A stretch of 64,000 bases of DNA from Streptomyces sp. AC555_RSS877 (GCF_019049245.1 NZ_JAGMUK010000074.1:58309-122308), one strand, 5' to 3'. Shown: positions 7,903 through 17,071, numbered from the stretch's first letter. Numbers and translations are program-made. The notes: generated by a model not told the origin, from the letters alone.

Positions 7903-8721
7903 ATGCCGAACGGTGAATACTCGCGCTACGTCGCGCTGGGCGACAGCCAGACCGAAGGGCTGGGCGACGGAGACGACACCGTCGGCCTACGCGGCTTCGC
8001 CGACCGGTTCGCCGAGCACCTCGCAGCCGTCAACCCCGGTCTCAGGTATGCCAATCTGGCCGTACGAGGACATACAGCGGGCCAGGTCCGCGCGGAACAG
8101 TTGGGGCCTGCCCTGGCCCTTCGCCCCGACCTGGCCACCGTCGTCGCCGGGGTCAACGACCTGCTCCGGCCCCGGTTCAACGCCGCAGAGGTGGCCGGCG
8201 ACCTGGAAGAGATGTTCGCCGCGCTCACGGGTGCCGGGACCCATGTGGTGACACTGACCTTCCCCGACATCGGGAAGATCGCGCCCATCGCCCGGCCCAT
8301 CAGGTCCCGCGTGTTCGACCTCAACAGCTGCATCCGCGCTGCGGCCGCCCGACACGGAGTCGCGGTTGCCGAAACCAGCCGACCGTCCGTCACCACCGAC
8401 CCACGGCTGTGGACCGCAGACCGACTCCACGCCAGCCCACTCGGCCACGAACGCATCGCCGCAGCCCTCGCACACGCCATCCACCTGCCCGGCAGCGACG
8501 ACCAGTGGACGCTCCCCCTCCCGCCACAGAGGGTTCCCACGGGCTGGCAAGCCGCAGGAGCCGAACTGCGCTGGGCGGCCGCATACCTCGGTCCCTGGCT
8601 CGGACGCCGTCTGCGCGGTCAGTCCTCCGGCGACGGACGCACCGCGAAACGCCTCCAACTCCTGCCGGTGAGTGCCACGCCCGACTCCGCGGCGGACAAA
8701 GGTCAACCAGAACCTGCGTAG
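7903..8721 (+). CDS. SGNH/GDSL-family esterase or lipase
   Basis: This encodes a 272-residue hydrolase without a signal peptide, so probably cytoplasmic. Block I is GDSQTEG (nucleophile Ser near residue 14), block II is NLAVRGHTA, block III is GVNDL and block V is DRLHASPLGH, giving the Asp/His of the triad. The last 60 residues extend beyond the fold. Members deacylate varied esters; the substrate is unknown. The ATG at 7903 follows a GGCGGAC ribosome-like site and removes read-through from the broken padR gene upstream. That gene may once have controlled this hydrolase. Confidence 0.85.
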   Translation: MPNGEYSRYVALGDSQTEGLGDGDDTVGLRGFADRFAEHLAAVNPGLRYANLAVRGHTAGQVRAEQLGPALALRPDLATVVAGVNDLLRPRFNAAEVAGDLEEMFAALTGAGTHVVTLTFPDIGKIAPIARPIRSRVFDLNSCIRAAAARHGVAVAETSRPSVTTDPRLWTADRLHASPLGHERIAAALAHAIHLPGSDDQWTLPLPPQRVPTGWQAAGAELRWAAAYLGPWLGRRLRGQSSGDGRTAKRLQLLPVSATPDSAADKGQPEPA

Positions 8722-8830
8722 CGACAGGGTCGGCCCCGGGCGGTCTCCTCTCGAACCGCCGGCGCTGTGCAGTCGTTCACGAACGCAGGCGCCGCGGATG
8801 TCCTGCCACTTGATCCGCCGGGCAGGCTTC

Positions 8831-10144
8831 CTAGCTGTCGTACGGGACCCAGGCACGCCCGCCTGCGTCGTTCGTGCCGTACCAGTAGTGCGGCATTCCC
8901 TTGACGCTGGTGGTGCGGAACGGGCGGCCGTCGTCGTCGATGCGGATCGTGCCGGTCCGGCCCTGGGAGGACCAGTCGAGTTCGAGGTACCAGCGGGCGT
9001 CGTAGGTCTGTGTCGTCGCGGCGACCAGTAGCACTTCCGGGTCCTGGGCGGAGACGAGGTAAGGGAAGTGCACGGCCGGGATGGTGTGTCCGCTGTCGGC
9101 GCCGTCCTTCGGGCGGGCGATGGGGCGGTCGGCGTCGAGGTTCACGGTGAAACGGCGGGGCGTGAGGTCGCTGCCGCAGCCCTGGTCCATGGCGTACGCG
9201 CTCCCGGCGGCCGGGTTGCCGCGGCTGACGATGCGGACGCGGAGCGCCTTCAAGACCACGGCCGTGGACGACCGTCCCTGTACCGAGATCTGCACTCTCG
9301 TCTGCCGCCCGTGCAGCGCGCCCTGCGTCGCCGCCCACGCCCCGGCGTCCTGCTCCACCGGCGGCGAAGGCACCTGCGTGGGCGGCTTGTCGATGACGTA
9401 GTCGTGGTCGCAGCCCTTGTCCCAGACCAGGGAGTCGGTGCTCCAGGTGAAGGGCAGACCGGTGGTCGGCTTCGCAGCCGAGGTGGCCGAGGTGGGAGCG
9501 CCGGCGGTGGCAGGCAGGGCGGGAGCCTGCGGTCGGGGGCTGGACGACATGGCGCTGCCGGAAGGGGAAGGGGAACCGGTGGCCGACGGCTTCGCCGATC
9601 GGTGGAGTGCGCCGGCGTCCGCCTCGGAGGAGTGGTCGTCCGACAGGGCGGCCGTGCTGCCGAGAGTGGCGAGCAGCGCACAGGCGATGGCGGTGGATAC
9701 CAGAACACGTCGGCGGCGGTACCAGGGGCGGGGAGCGAGGGAGGGAGCAGGCCCGTCCGGGCCGGGATCGTCTCCGTGCTGCTCCGCGGAGCCGGCTTCC
9801 TCTATGCGTTCCGCGTCTCCGTCCCCGTTCCCGTTCGTATCTCCGTCTCCGTCCGGCGCCGCAACCGTCGCCTCCGGCGAACCGGCCGTACGCGTCCGCT
9901 GACGAGCCGCCGCCGCCGACAACCACAGTCGGTGCAGCTCGAGCCGTTCCTGCGGTGTCGCCTCGCAGAAGGCCGCGAGCCGCTCAACGGGGGCGAAGTC
10001 CTGAGGCACCGCCTCGCCCGCGCAGTACCGGTACAGCGTGGAGGTGTTCATGTTGAGGCGGCGGGCCAGGGAGCCGTAGCTCCGGTCCGTGCGGTCCTTC
10101 AGCTCGCGCAGCAGGGCCGCGAACTCCTCTACATCGTCCCGCAT
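8831..10144 (-). CDS. XRE-type helix-turn-helix protein with one TM helix and an exported domain
   Basis: The 437-residue protein has an N-terminal helix-turn-helix (about 1-60: SYGSLARRLNMNTSTLYRYC). An acidic linker follows, then a basic-flanked transmembrane helix (RRRRVLVSTAIACALLATLG), a Ser/Pro-rich stalk and about 230 residues outside the membrane with several Trp and Cys. This layout of cytoplasmic DNA-binding head, membrane helix and exterior domain recurs in Streptomyces and suggests membrane-tethered regulation; no effector is known. The start at 10144 has a GGAGG ribosome site; the longer open frame to 10204 does not. It diverges from the exported-protein gene at 10588. Confidence 0.75.
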   Translation of the reverse strand: MRDDVEEFAALLRELKDRTDRSYGSLARRLNMNTSTLYRYCAGEAVPQDFAPVERLAAFCEATPQERLELHRLWLSAAAARQRTRTAGSPEATVAAPDGDGDTNGNGDGDAERIEEAGSAEQHGDDPGPDGPAPSLAPRPWYRRRRVLVSTAIACALLATLGSTAALSDDHSSEADAGALHRSAKPSATGSPSPSGSAMSSSPRPQAPALPATAGAPTSATSAAKPTTGLPFTWSTDSLVWDKGCDHDYVIDKPPTQVPSPPVEQDAGAWAATQGALHGRQTRVQISVQGRSSTAVVLKALRVRIVSRGNPAAGSAYAMDQGCGSDLTPRRFTVNLDADRPIARPKDGADSGHTIPAVHFPYLVSAQDPEVLLVAATTQTYDARWYLELDWSSQGRTGTIRIDDDGRPFRTTSVKGMPHYWYGTNDAGGRAWVPYDS

Positions 10145-10587
10145 CGCACCGTTCCTCCGCCGTCCGCCTGCGATCCCGTATTCCAGGCACTCATGTTCCT
10201 GCACGTCAGATGGGCTGGAATGGTTCCACCGTCGCCAAAGGGCCAGCGGTCGTTGTGCTGGACTCCGGTGACCGCCGATGCTCTTGGTGTCGCACCGACC
10301 ACGGCGGCAGGGGCCAACCGGCGTTGGGCGACGTTCGACACGCGTCCACTGACGGTTGCTCCCATGGCCACCGCGTTTGATACGTCGTCACACACACTCA
10401 CGATGCCGGTGCCGTACTCGTCGTAGAGGGCGGCCGGACCAGAACGACCGCCGTAGCAACAGCGTGACAACGACACTCCCCTGCGCCTGCGCATCGTGGC
10501 ACCCGTGCGTCCGAGGCAGGGGCCTTCGGCACGGAAGCCGGAACCTGCCTGGCCCAACCATTTACGGATCAGAAAAGGAAGACACAC
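10145..10587. other. Intergenic region without a recognisable gene
   Basis: These 443 nt separate two divergent genes. Open frames here lack ribosome sites and resemble nothing I know. The segment presumably carries both promoters. No strong dyad or -10/-35 pair stands out. Confidence 0.5.
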
Positions 10588-11112
10588 ATGAACAGGAACT
10601 CCTCCGCACACCGTCGTCCGGGCCGCCGCGCGGCTGTCGCTGCCGGCCTCCTCCTTGCTGTCGGGCTCGGTGTGTCGACACAGGTGTCGGCACAGGCGTC
10701 CGTCCCTGCCCCCGCGAAGGCGTCCACCGCCGCACCGCAGTCGGTCAGCGGCACGTCCGGGCATGTGGTGACCCGGGTCGCCGACTTCTACGGCGCGTAC
10801 GTCGACGCGAAGGGCGATTACACGGACCCGGACGTCTCGCTGGCCACGGCGCTCCGCAAGCACTACCTGACGCCCGACTTCGCCAAGCGGCTGGCGGCCT
10901 GGGAGGAAAAGAACGGAGTGGACGGCGTCCTGCGTGCCCAGAACGTACCGGCGCGGTGGACGGTGACCGACAACGGCACCGTGGGTAACGGCCATGAAGT
11001 CATCGTCACCCTGGTCTTCGGCAGCGGGGAGACGACGCAGAAGACCAAGCTCTTCGTGCTGGTGGAGCGGTACAACCACATCGTCGACATCAACACCACG
11101 AGCGCCCGCTAA
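10588..11112 (+). CDS. Exported DUF3828-like small protein
   Basis: This 174-residue protein carries a Sec signal peptide (basic RRPGRRAAVAAGLLLAVGLG, cleavage near VSAQA). The mature domain contains DFYGAYVDA and LRKHYLTPDFAKRL, followed by beta-strand-rich segments ending in LFVLVERYNHIVDINT. The pattern resembles NTF2-like/DUF3828 exported proteins, which have no known catalytic role. An AAGGAAG ribosome site precedes the ATG. A strong terminator follows at 11141, so it is probably monocistronic. It diverges from the membrane-tethered XRE protein and may be its target; this is inferred from position. Confidence 0.8.
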   Translation: MNRNSSAHRRPGRRAAVAAGLLLAVGLGVSTQVSAQASVPAPAKASTAAPQSVSGTSGHVVTRVADFYGAYVDAKGDYTDPDVSLATALRKHYLTPDFAKRLAAWEEKNGVDGVLRAQNVPARWTVTDNGTVGNGHEVIVTLVFGSGETTQKTKLFVLVERYNHIVDINTTSAR

Positions 11113-11140
11113 CGGCGGAGCCGCGGAGCCACTCAGCCTG

Positions 11141-11166
11141 CCCTGTCCCTGGCTGCCGGGACAGGG
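11141..11166 (+). terminator. Terminator after the exported-protein gene
   Basis: A perfect 9-bp stem (CCCTGTCCC at 11141-11149 with GGGACAGGG at 11158-11166) closes an 8-nt loop. It starts 29 nt after the stop codon at 11112. Confidence 0.75.
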
Positions 11167-11294
11167 CACTGGGTTGAAGACGCCCCCAGTGAGATCAGTT
11201 ACCTCGCTGGAGGCGGTCGGCAGGGGCTGCACCGCCCTGGGAGGCGGACGGCGTCCTCGAGGCCGCCAGCGGGCCACGCACCCGGAGCGCCTCG

Positions 11295-11557
11295 ATGCGG
11301 CAGCGCATCGCAGCACACCGCGACCAGCTCGAAGCGTATGAAGGGCTGTGCCGGGAGTTGGGCGCGAAGCCTGCGCACGCGCTGGCCTGGGCGCTGCACA
11401 ACCCTGTCGTCTCCACCACGGTCACCGGAGCGACGACGAGCGAGCAACGGCGGACCAAACTCGGTGCACTGTCCGTGCAACTCGACGACGAGGTCATGGA
11501 ACGCCTCGACCACATCTGGCCGGGCCGGGGGAAGCCCCGCAGGCGTATGCCTGGTGA
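11295..11557 (+). pseudogene. Aldo/keto reductase, C-terminal remnant
   Basis: The frame from 11295 reads QLEAYEGLCRELGAKPAHALAWALHNP, TTVTGATTSEQ and LDDEVMERLDHIWPG, the last third of the aldo/keto reductase barrel including the NADPH-binding end. The catalytic Asp, Tyr, Lys and His region is absent. A further frameshift near 11530 moves the usual ending (EAPQAYAW, stop TGA 11555-11557) into another frame. Family-like codons continue upstream to about 11240. It is one of two broken genes at the left edge of the catabolic island. Confidence 0.7.
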
Positions 11558-11684
11558 AGCCGCCCCCGGGCCGACCGGCATCCCAGACCGCCCCGCTGTC
11601 GCTTCGCCGAGCTCTATGCGGTTGGGCAGCTGGGACGGCCCCGGCCCCGGTGGCGAGGCGGGGGGGCGGTCGGTGGGGCGCTGG

Positions 11685-12191
11685 TCAGCCGAGCGGGTTG
11701 GTGGTGTCGCGCAGGGTGGCCAGGGCCGGGGCGTACATGCGGGCCTTGATGGTGCCGAGGGTGTCGCCGGCCTTGTTCACCTGTGCCTGGGCGATCTCGA
11801 TGGCGGTGGAGCGCACGGCCTCCTCGGTGACCGCATGGTCGATGATGCCGGCGGCCGCGGCGTCGGAGCCGCCGTAACGGCGGGCGGTGACCATGGCCAC
11901 GTGTGCGGTCGGCGGGGTGAGCCGGGACTGGATGAGGGCGGCCATGCCCGGGGTGAAGGGGATGTTGATGTCTGCTTCGGGCAGACACCAGTAGCCGCGG
12001 TCGGCGCGCATCACGCGGAAGTCGTGGGCGAGGGAGAACATCGCGCCGGCGGCGAAGGTGTGCCCCTGCAGCGCGGCCACCGTGATGACGGGCAGCGCCA
12101 GCATCCGCGCGAACAGTTCGTGGACGGAGACGACGTAGGCGTGGTGCTGGTCGGCGTGGGCGAACAGCCAGTCCAGGTCGAGGCCGTTGGA
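11685..12191 (-). pseudogene. Enoyl-CoA hydratase/isomerase, 5'-truncated
   Basis: The frame encodes SNGLDLDWL, VHELFARMLALPVITVAALQG, HTFAAGAMFSLAHDFRVM and PEADINIPFTPGM and ends with a normal C-terminus at 11685. This covers the crotonase core from its second strand on. The N-terminal 50 or so residues, with the first oxyanion-hole strand, are missing. Family similarity stops abruptly at about 12191, 47 nt before the stop of the dioxygenase gene. The break looks like a recombination junction rather than slow decay, because the remaining 169 codons stay open. Confidence 0.75.
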
Positions 12192-12237
12192 GTGATCTTT
12201 GGTTGGAGAGCTGCCCCTGCTGGGTCTCTGGCCGGCC

Positions 12238-13107
12238 CTACTTCTTCCTGAGGACGATGTCGAAGCTTGCCGACGTCCACGACCCTTCCAGCTGACGGTT
12301 GTCGGGAGTCGGCGTACCCATCCGGTGGCGGTCGAAGGGGCGGATGAGGGACTCCTTCACGCCGAACACCGAGTCGCTGTCCAGACCGGGATCGCCCGCG
12401 ACGAAGATGTGTGTGATGAGCGGGTGGAAGCCGGGTGCCGTCACCTTGAAGTGGAGGTGCGAGGCCCGCATCGGTGAGCGGCCGGCGTGCTGGAGGAGCA
12501 GGCCGACGGGGCCGTCGTCGGGGATCGGGTACGGCGTGGGCGTGAGCGCCCAGAACCGGTAGCCGCCCTCGGAGTCGGCGAACAGGTGCGCGCGTCCGGC
12601 GAGGGCAACGTCGTCGTACTGGACGTCGTACATGCCGTCGTCGTCGGCCTCCCACACCTCGATGCGGGCCCCGGGGACCGGGTTGCCGTCCGTGTCCGTG
12701 ACCGTGCCGTCGACCCACGACGGCTCGCCCTTCGCGCCGCCCGCGATGTCCCCGCCGAGTTCGATCCCGGGGGAGTCCTGGACGAAGAAGGGGCCGAGGA
12801 CCGTGGACTCCGTCGATTCCCCGAGGCCCGGTTCGTTCACCGCGACGGTGAGCATGGAAATGCCGAGGACATCAGAGAGAAGGACGAACTCCTGGCGGGT
12901 GTCGGTCGTGATGTGACCGGAAGCGGTCAGGAACTCGATCGCCGCGCCCCATTCGGCTTCGGTGAGCCGGGTCTCGCGCACGAAGGCGTGGGCGTGCCGC
13001 ACGAGCGCCTGCATGACCTCGCGGAACCGTTCGTCCTTCGCGGTGTCGAAGCTCGCGACGACCTCGTCGGTGAGTTTCTGCTCAGTCGTCTCAGGCATCT
13101 CAGTCAT
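12238..13107 (-). CDS. Intradiol dioxygenase, probable hydroxyquinol 1,2-dioxygenase
   Basis: This 289-residue non-haem Fe(III) enzyme would open hydroxyquinol to maleylacetate. An N-terminal helical dimerisation domain (1-100) precedes the beta-sandwich core. Probable iron ligands are visible: a Tyr in MYDVQYDD, the Tyr in PYPIPDDGP and two His in ASHLHFKV. It is the last gene of a minus-strand operon and overlaps the maleylacetate reductase gene by ATGA; that enzyme would use its product. This pairing, plus the upstream hydroxylase, favours hydroxyquinol over catechol. A second ATG lies 3 codons in. The 3' end abuts the broken crotonase gene. Confidence 0.88.
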   Translation of the reverse strand: MTEMPETTEQKLTDEVVASFDTAKDERFREVMQALVRHAHAFVRETRLTEAEWGAAIEFLTASGHITTDTRQEFVLLSDVLGISMLTVAVNEPGLGESTESTVLGPFFVQDSPGIELGGDIAGGAKGEPSWVDGTVTDTDGNPVPGARIEVWEADDDGMYDVQYDDVALAGRAHLFADSEGGYRFWALTPTPYPIPDDGPVGLLLQHAGRSPMRASHLHFKVTAPGFHPLITHIFVAGDPGLDSDSVFGVKESLIRPFDRHRMGTPTPDNRQLEGSWTSASFDIVLRKK

Positions 13108-14219
13108 CGGGGTTGCTCTTTCGTACTAGGGGCGGTGAGCGGGAGCGGTACCGGGGTGTCGCCCCGGTACGCGCGGCCCAGCAGCGCGCGCATCGCATCA
13201 CGGGTGACCGGGCGCGGGTTGGAGTCCGGCACGTGGGCCATGACCAGGTCGGTGGCCCGGTCGAGTTCCTCCTCGACGAGTCCCAACTCACGTAGTGAGG
13301 ACGGGGGTTGAAGCTGCGCGTAGAGGTCGAGCAACGCGCCGAAGGGGTCGGTGCGTTCGTCGAGCGCGGCTCCGAGGTGCCTGGCCGCCTCGGGCGCCGC
13401 TGCCAGGTTCAGGCCGACCACGTGCGGCAGGACCACCGAATGGAGGGCTGCGTGTTCGAGGTCGTACGCGCCCCCGAGGACGTGACACACCTTGTGGTGC
13501 AGCCCGGAACCGGCTCCCGCGAAAGCCACCGCGCCGAGGTAGGTGCCGAAGAGGATCTCGCGACGGGCCGCGACGTCCTGGCCGTCGGCGACGATGCGGG
13601 GGAGGGAGGACGCCAACGAGCGGACACCCTCCACGGCCAGCGCGGAGCTGATCGGATTGTGCCGGGGCGCCCACCACGCGTCGACGCAGTGGGCGAGGGC
13701 GTTGAGGCCCGACGTCACCGACAGCCTCGTCGGCAGCGACAGCATCAGTGTGGCGTCGTACACGACGACCCTGGGGAGCACCTTCGGGTCGACGCCGGTG
13801 CGCTTGTTGCCGTCCTCGGTGAGGCCCCAGACGGGGGTGGCCTCGGAACCGGCGTATGTCGTGGGGACGGCGAGGATCGGCAGCCCGGAGGTGAGCGCCG
13901 CCGCTTTGGCGGTGCCCGTCGTCGACCCTCCGCCGACGCTCAGCAGCAGGTCGGCCGCGTGCTCTTCGGCGGCGGCCCGCACGGCCCGCGCCACCTCGGC
14001 CGGCACGTGCGGCCGGACGCCGCCGAAGACCGCCACGACCGGGATCTCCTTGCAGATGTCCTCGGCCAGGGCCCGCTCCCCGTCGGCCGCGATCACCAGG
14101 ACCCGGCTCGCGCCGAGTCCCGCGACCGCGGCCGCCACGTCCTTTCGAACCGTGCCCGAGCCGAAGACGACCCGCTGGCCCCAGGACTCGTAGACGACCG
14201 GCGAAGGGACGAAGGTCAT
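13104..14219 (-). CDS. Maleylacetate reductase (iron-type alcohol dehydrogenase fold)
   Basis: This 371-residue enzyme would reduce maleylacetate to 3-oxoadipate with NAD(P)H. The Fe-ADH fold is shown by SVGGGSTTGTAKA (nucleotide binding), PTTYAGSEAT, LNALAHCVDAWW and GLHHKVCHVLGG, the last carrying His residues at the active site. Length fits the family (about 350-370). The start is the ATG at 14219, overlapping the transporter stop by ATGA; a much longer open frame continues upstream but runs antiparallel to normal codon use in the transporter gene. It overlaps the dioxygenase gene downstream. Its product would join the 3-oxoadipate pathway encoded elsewhere. Confidence 0.9.
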   Translation of the reverse strand: MTFVPSPVVYESWGQRVVFGSGTVRKDVAAAVAGLGASRVLVIAADGERALAEDICKEIPVVAVFGGVRPHVPAEVARAVRAAAEEHAADLLLSVGGGSTTGTAKAAALTSGLPILAVPTTYAGSEATPVWGLTEDGNKRTGVDPKVLPRVVVYDATLMLSLPTRLSVTSGLNALAHCVDAWWAPRHNPISSALAVEGVRSLASSLPRIVADGQDVAARREILFGTYLGAVAFAGAGSGLHHKVCHVLGGAYDLEHAALHSVVLPHVVGLNLAAAPEAARHLGAALDERTDPFGALLDLYAQLQPPSSLRELGLVEEELDRATDLVMAHVPDSNPRPVTRDAMRALLGRAYRGDTPVPLPLTAPSTKEQPR

Positions 14220-15508
14220 GCCTTCACCGCTCGCGCCCGGGGTACGGCGCCCGCCGCGAACGCCCCGACGAGCGCGGGGACGGCGAAGGCGTAGAAGGCC
14301 CACTTGACGTCGGCGCCCGAGGTGAGGACGAACGCGCCCAGGGACGGGCCGGCGATCGCGCCGAAGCGGCCGATGGACAGGGCCCAGGCGAGGCCGTTGC
14401 CGCGCACGGCGTCCGGGTACCTGGTCACGATGAACGCGTTCCCGAGGATCTGGGAACCGATGAACCCGAACCCGCTGATGAACATGAGCACGAACATGAC
14501 GGGTGTCGGCGGGCGGGTGCTCATCGCGATCAGGCTCACCGTGCCGACCAGGAACGCGACGACCACGACCCGCTTGGCGCCGAGCGCGTCCGCGACCCGG
14601 CCGCCGACGATGGCCCCGACACCGACGCCCAGCCACATCGCCGCCGTCTGCAGCAGCGCCGAGCCGAGGGAGAAGCCGGCGGCCTGCATGATGCTGGGCA
14701 GCCAGGTGCTGATGCCGAAGACGAGCAGGAGTCCGCAGAACGACATGGCCCAGAAGAGCAGGGTCGAGACCGCGAGGCCGCCCGTGAGCAGCGATCCGAG
14801 GCCGAGCATGCGGCCCGGGTCCGACGTCGGCGCGGCGTCCGACGGGGCGAGGCCGAGCTGCTCCTCCACCGCTCTCGCCTCGGCGGTGCGACCCGTGCGG
14901 TTGAGGTGGAACGGGCTCTCCGGGAGCCGGAGCACGAGCGGTATGGCCAGGAACACGGGGACCACGCCGATGACGTACAGCCAGCGGTACGAGACGTCGG
15001 GGAGCAGGGCGGTGCCGAGCAGGGGGGAGAGCAGGGCGCCGGCCGCGTAGCCGCTCATGACCAGGGTGACGTTGCGGCTGCGGCGGCCCGGCTTGCTGAG
15101 GTCGGCGACGTAGGCGTTGATCGTCGGCAGTACGACGCCGAGGCCGAGGCCGACGACGAGGCGTCCGGCGCCGAACGACGGGACGCCCCCGGCGAACGTG
15201 CAGACCGCCATCCCGAGTGAGAACACGGTGGTGCCGACGAGCAGGAGCCGGCGCGGGCCGGTGCGGTGGAGCAGGGCACCGGCGAGGGCGGCGCCCACCA
15301 GCATCCCGATGCCGACGAGGGAGCCGATGGTGCCGGCCTCGGCCTTGTCGATGCCGAGCGAGGGGTCGCCGAGGATCGCGGGGACGCTGACGCCGTACAC
15401 GGCGAGGTCGTATCCCTCGAGGGACGCGACGACCCAGGCGGCGATCAGCATGAACGTGCTCGCGGACACTCTGCGGACCTGCGGACGGACGGCGGACTGT
15501 GTGGTCAT
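14216..15508 (-). CDS. MFS aromatic-acid:H+ symporter (AAHS-like)
   Basis: This 430-residue membrane transporter has 12 predicted helices. The first loop region ASLEGYDLAVYGVSVPAIL matches the AAHS signature, in which an Asp in helix 1 is needed for aromatic-acid uptake. Further MFS motifs are the Gly-rich GRLVVGLGLGVVLPTINAY and GRVADALGAKRVVV. It would import the ring substrate of this operon, probably a hydroxybenzoate such as gamma-resorcylate. The start at 15508 overlaps the upstream hydroxylase stop by ATGA, and its own stop overlaps the reductase start, so it lies inside one coupled operon. Confidence 0.9.
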   Translation of the reverse strand: MTTQSAVRPQVRRVSASTFMLIAAWVVASLEGYDLAVYGVSVPAILGDPSLGIDKAEAGTIGSLVGIGMLVGAALAGALLHRTGPRRLLLVGTTVFSLGMAVCTFAGGVPSFGAGRLVVGLGLGVVLPTINAYVADLSKPGRRSRNVTLVMSGYAAGALLSPLLGTALLPDVSYRWLYVIGVVPVFLAIPLVLRLPESPFHLNRTGRTAEARAVEEQLGLAPSDAAPTSDPGRMLGLGSLLTGGLAVSTLLFWAMSFCGLLLVFGISTWLPSIMQAAGFSLGSALLQTAAMWLGVGVGAIVGGRVADALGAKRVVVVAFLVGTVSLIAMSTRPPTPVMFVLMFISGFGFIGSQILGNAFIVTRYPDAVRGNGLAWALSIGRFGAIAGPSLGAFVLTSGADVKWAFYAFAVPALVGAFAAGAVPRARAVKA

Positions 15509-17055
15509 GGCCGGATCCCTTCTCCAGCTGTGGCAGGAGCCTGTGCCGGCTCGACTGCTGTGGCGAGTGTGGTGAGAAGCGCCGGGACGTCCGAGAGGAC
15601 GCCCGTGGTGCCGAAGATGTAGAAGTCGGGCCGCCACAGCACGGCTGCGCGGCCGGTCCCGTCGAACCAGCGTCCGTAGACGCCGCCGACATCGGTGATC
15701 CCCTCCGTGGTGAGGCGGCGGTCGGTGAGGTGGTGGACGGCCACGCCGAGGCGGGCGGCCGCTTCCGTGGTCGAGGCGTCGAGCGAGGCGCCGGCCCGGC
15801 CGTCGACGAGGAGCACGAATCCGCGCCCGAGGACCTCGTCGAAGAGCCCTTCGGTGCCGTGCGACTCCACCCGGCCCTGCGGCATCAGGTGCCCGGCCTG
15901 CGGGGACTCGTCGCGCAGGCCGGGGCCGAGGCCCGGGAAGCGCATCTTCTCGGGGCGCCCGTCCGCCTCGCGCAGTGCGATCAGCCGGGCGTCCCGCTCG
16001 GCGGCGGCCACCGGATCGCGCATGGTCTGCACCCGGCCCAGCTCGATGCCCTTGGCGATGATGGCCCGCACATGCGGCTCGCGTTCGCTCTGGTAGGTGT
16101 CGAGGAGTGCGTCGTCGGCGCCGCGCAGTACGGCGTCGAGTTTGAAGGCGATGTTCTGGGCGTCGCGGATGCCCGAGCACATGCCCTGTCCGAGGAACGG
16201 CGGCATCTGATGGGCCGCGTCACCGGCGAGCAGGACCCGGCCGCTGCGCCAGTGCTCCGCGACGAGCGAGCGGAACGTGTACGTGGCGACGCGGACGAGT
16301 TCGGCCTGCGAGCGGCCGATGTGGTCGGCGACCCGTGCCCACACCCGGTCGGGCTCCCGCTCGACGGGGAAGGAGTCCGCGGAGTCGAGCATGAAGCTGA
16401 ACCGGTGGTGCCGGGGGCCGAGCGAGATGATCGACACGGGCTGCTTCGGGTCGCACACCTGACGGGCCTTGGGAATGTCGGTGGGGCCGGTCAGGCGGAA
16501 GTCGCAGACCATCCACGGCTCGGAGAACCCGTAGTCGTCCTGCCCTACGCCCAGCCAGGTGCGGGTGAAGCTGTTGCCGCCGTCGCAGGCGACGACGTAC
16601 CGGGCCGAGACGGCCGTGTCGCTTCCCTCGACCTGGATGTCCACGCCGTGGTGCGTGTTCCGCAGGCCGTTGACCCGGGCGTCCATGCGGATCTCGACGT
16701 TCTCGAGGCCGCGGACCAGGCTGTCGAGGGTGTCCTCCAGGTAGGGCTGGTACATCATGTACCACTCCGCCCAGCCCTGGCCGCCGACGGCGGCGAAGTC
16801 GTGCTCGATGAGGAGCTCGCCCGCGCCGTTGCGCCACTCGTAGTTCCGCTGGACGTGCAGGGTGGGCAGCAGCTCGCGGGAGATGCCGAGGCGGTCGAAG
16901 GTCCGCATCGTCTCGTCGTCGAAGATGGCGGCGCGCGGAAGGTTGTACAGGGTGGGGTAGCGCTCCAGCACGACCACGTCGTGGCCTGCCTGACCGAGCA
17001 GCGCCGCGGTGGCCATGCCGACGGGCCCGTACCCGATGACGGCGACGTCGTACAC
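15505..17055 (-). CDS. FAD-dependent aromatic hydroxylase (MhpA-like; candidate resorcinol hydroxylase)
   Basis: This 516-residue class A flavoprotein monooxygenase inserts one oxygen atom into a phenol using NAD(P)H. It shows the Rossmann motif VAVIGYGPVGMATAALLG, the DG motif in ACDGGNSFTR and the GD motif GRVLLAGDAAHQMPPFLGQG. A C-terminal thioredoxin-like domain (about 400-516) is typical of MhpA relatives. The GTG at 17055 was chosen because GGAGG lies 9 nt upstream; a GTG at 17079 would overlap the decarboxylase gene by 8 nt. Between a resorcylate-type decarboxylase and a hydroxyquinol dioxygenase it most likely converts resorcinol to hydroxyquinol. A 3-hydroxyphenylpropionate-type substrate is the alternative. 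Confidence 0.82.
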   Translation of the reverse strand: MYDVAVIGYGPVGMATAALLGQAGHDVVVLERYPTLYNLPRAAIFDDETMRTFDRLGISRELLPTLHVQRNYEWRNGAGELLIEHDFAAVGGQGWAEWYMMYQPYLEDTLDSLVRGLENVEIRMDARVNGLRNTHHGVDIQVEGSDTAVSARYVVACDGGNSFTRTWLGVGQDDYGFSEPWMVCDFRLTGPTDIPKARQVCDPKQPVSIISLGPRHHRFSFMLDSADSFPVEREPDRVWARVADHIGRSQAELVRVATYTFRSLVAEHWRSGRVLLAGDAAHQMPPFLGQGMCSGIRDAQNIAFKLDAVLRGADDALLDTYQSEREPHVRAIIAKGIELGRVQTMRDPVAAAERDARLIALREADGRPEKMRFPGLGPGLRDESPQAGHLMPQGRVESHGTEGLFDEVLGRGFVLLVDGRAGASLDASTTEAAARLGVAVHHLTDRRLTTEGITDVGGVYGRWFDGTGRAAVLWRPDFYIFGTTGVLSDVPALLTTLATAVEPAQAPATAGEGIRP

Positions 17056-17071
17056 GTGCGTTGCCCTCCGC

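Noticed and set aside
13104..15692. An 862-codon minus-strand frame covering the maleylacetate reductase and the region upstream
   Set aside because: Only the last 371 codons match a protein family. The upstream part is an out-of-frame Arg/Pro-rich reading of the transporter and hydroxylase genes.
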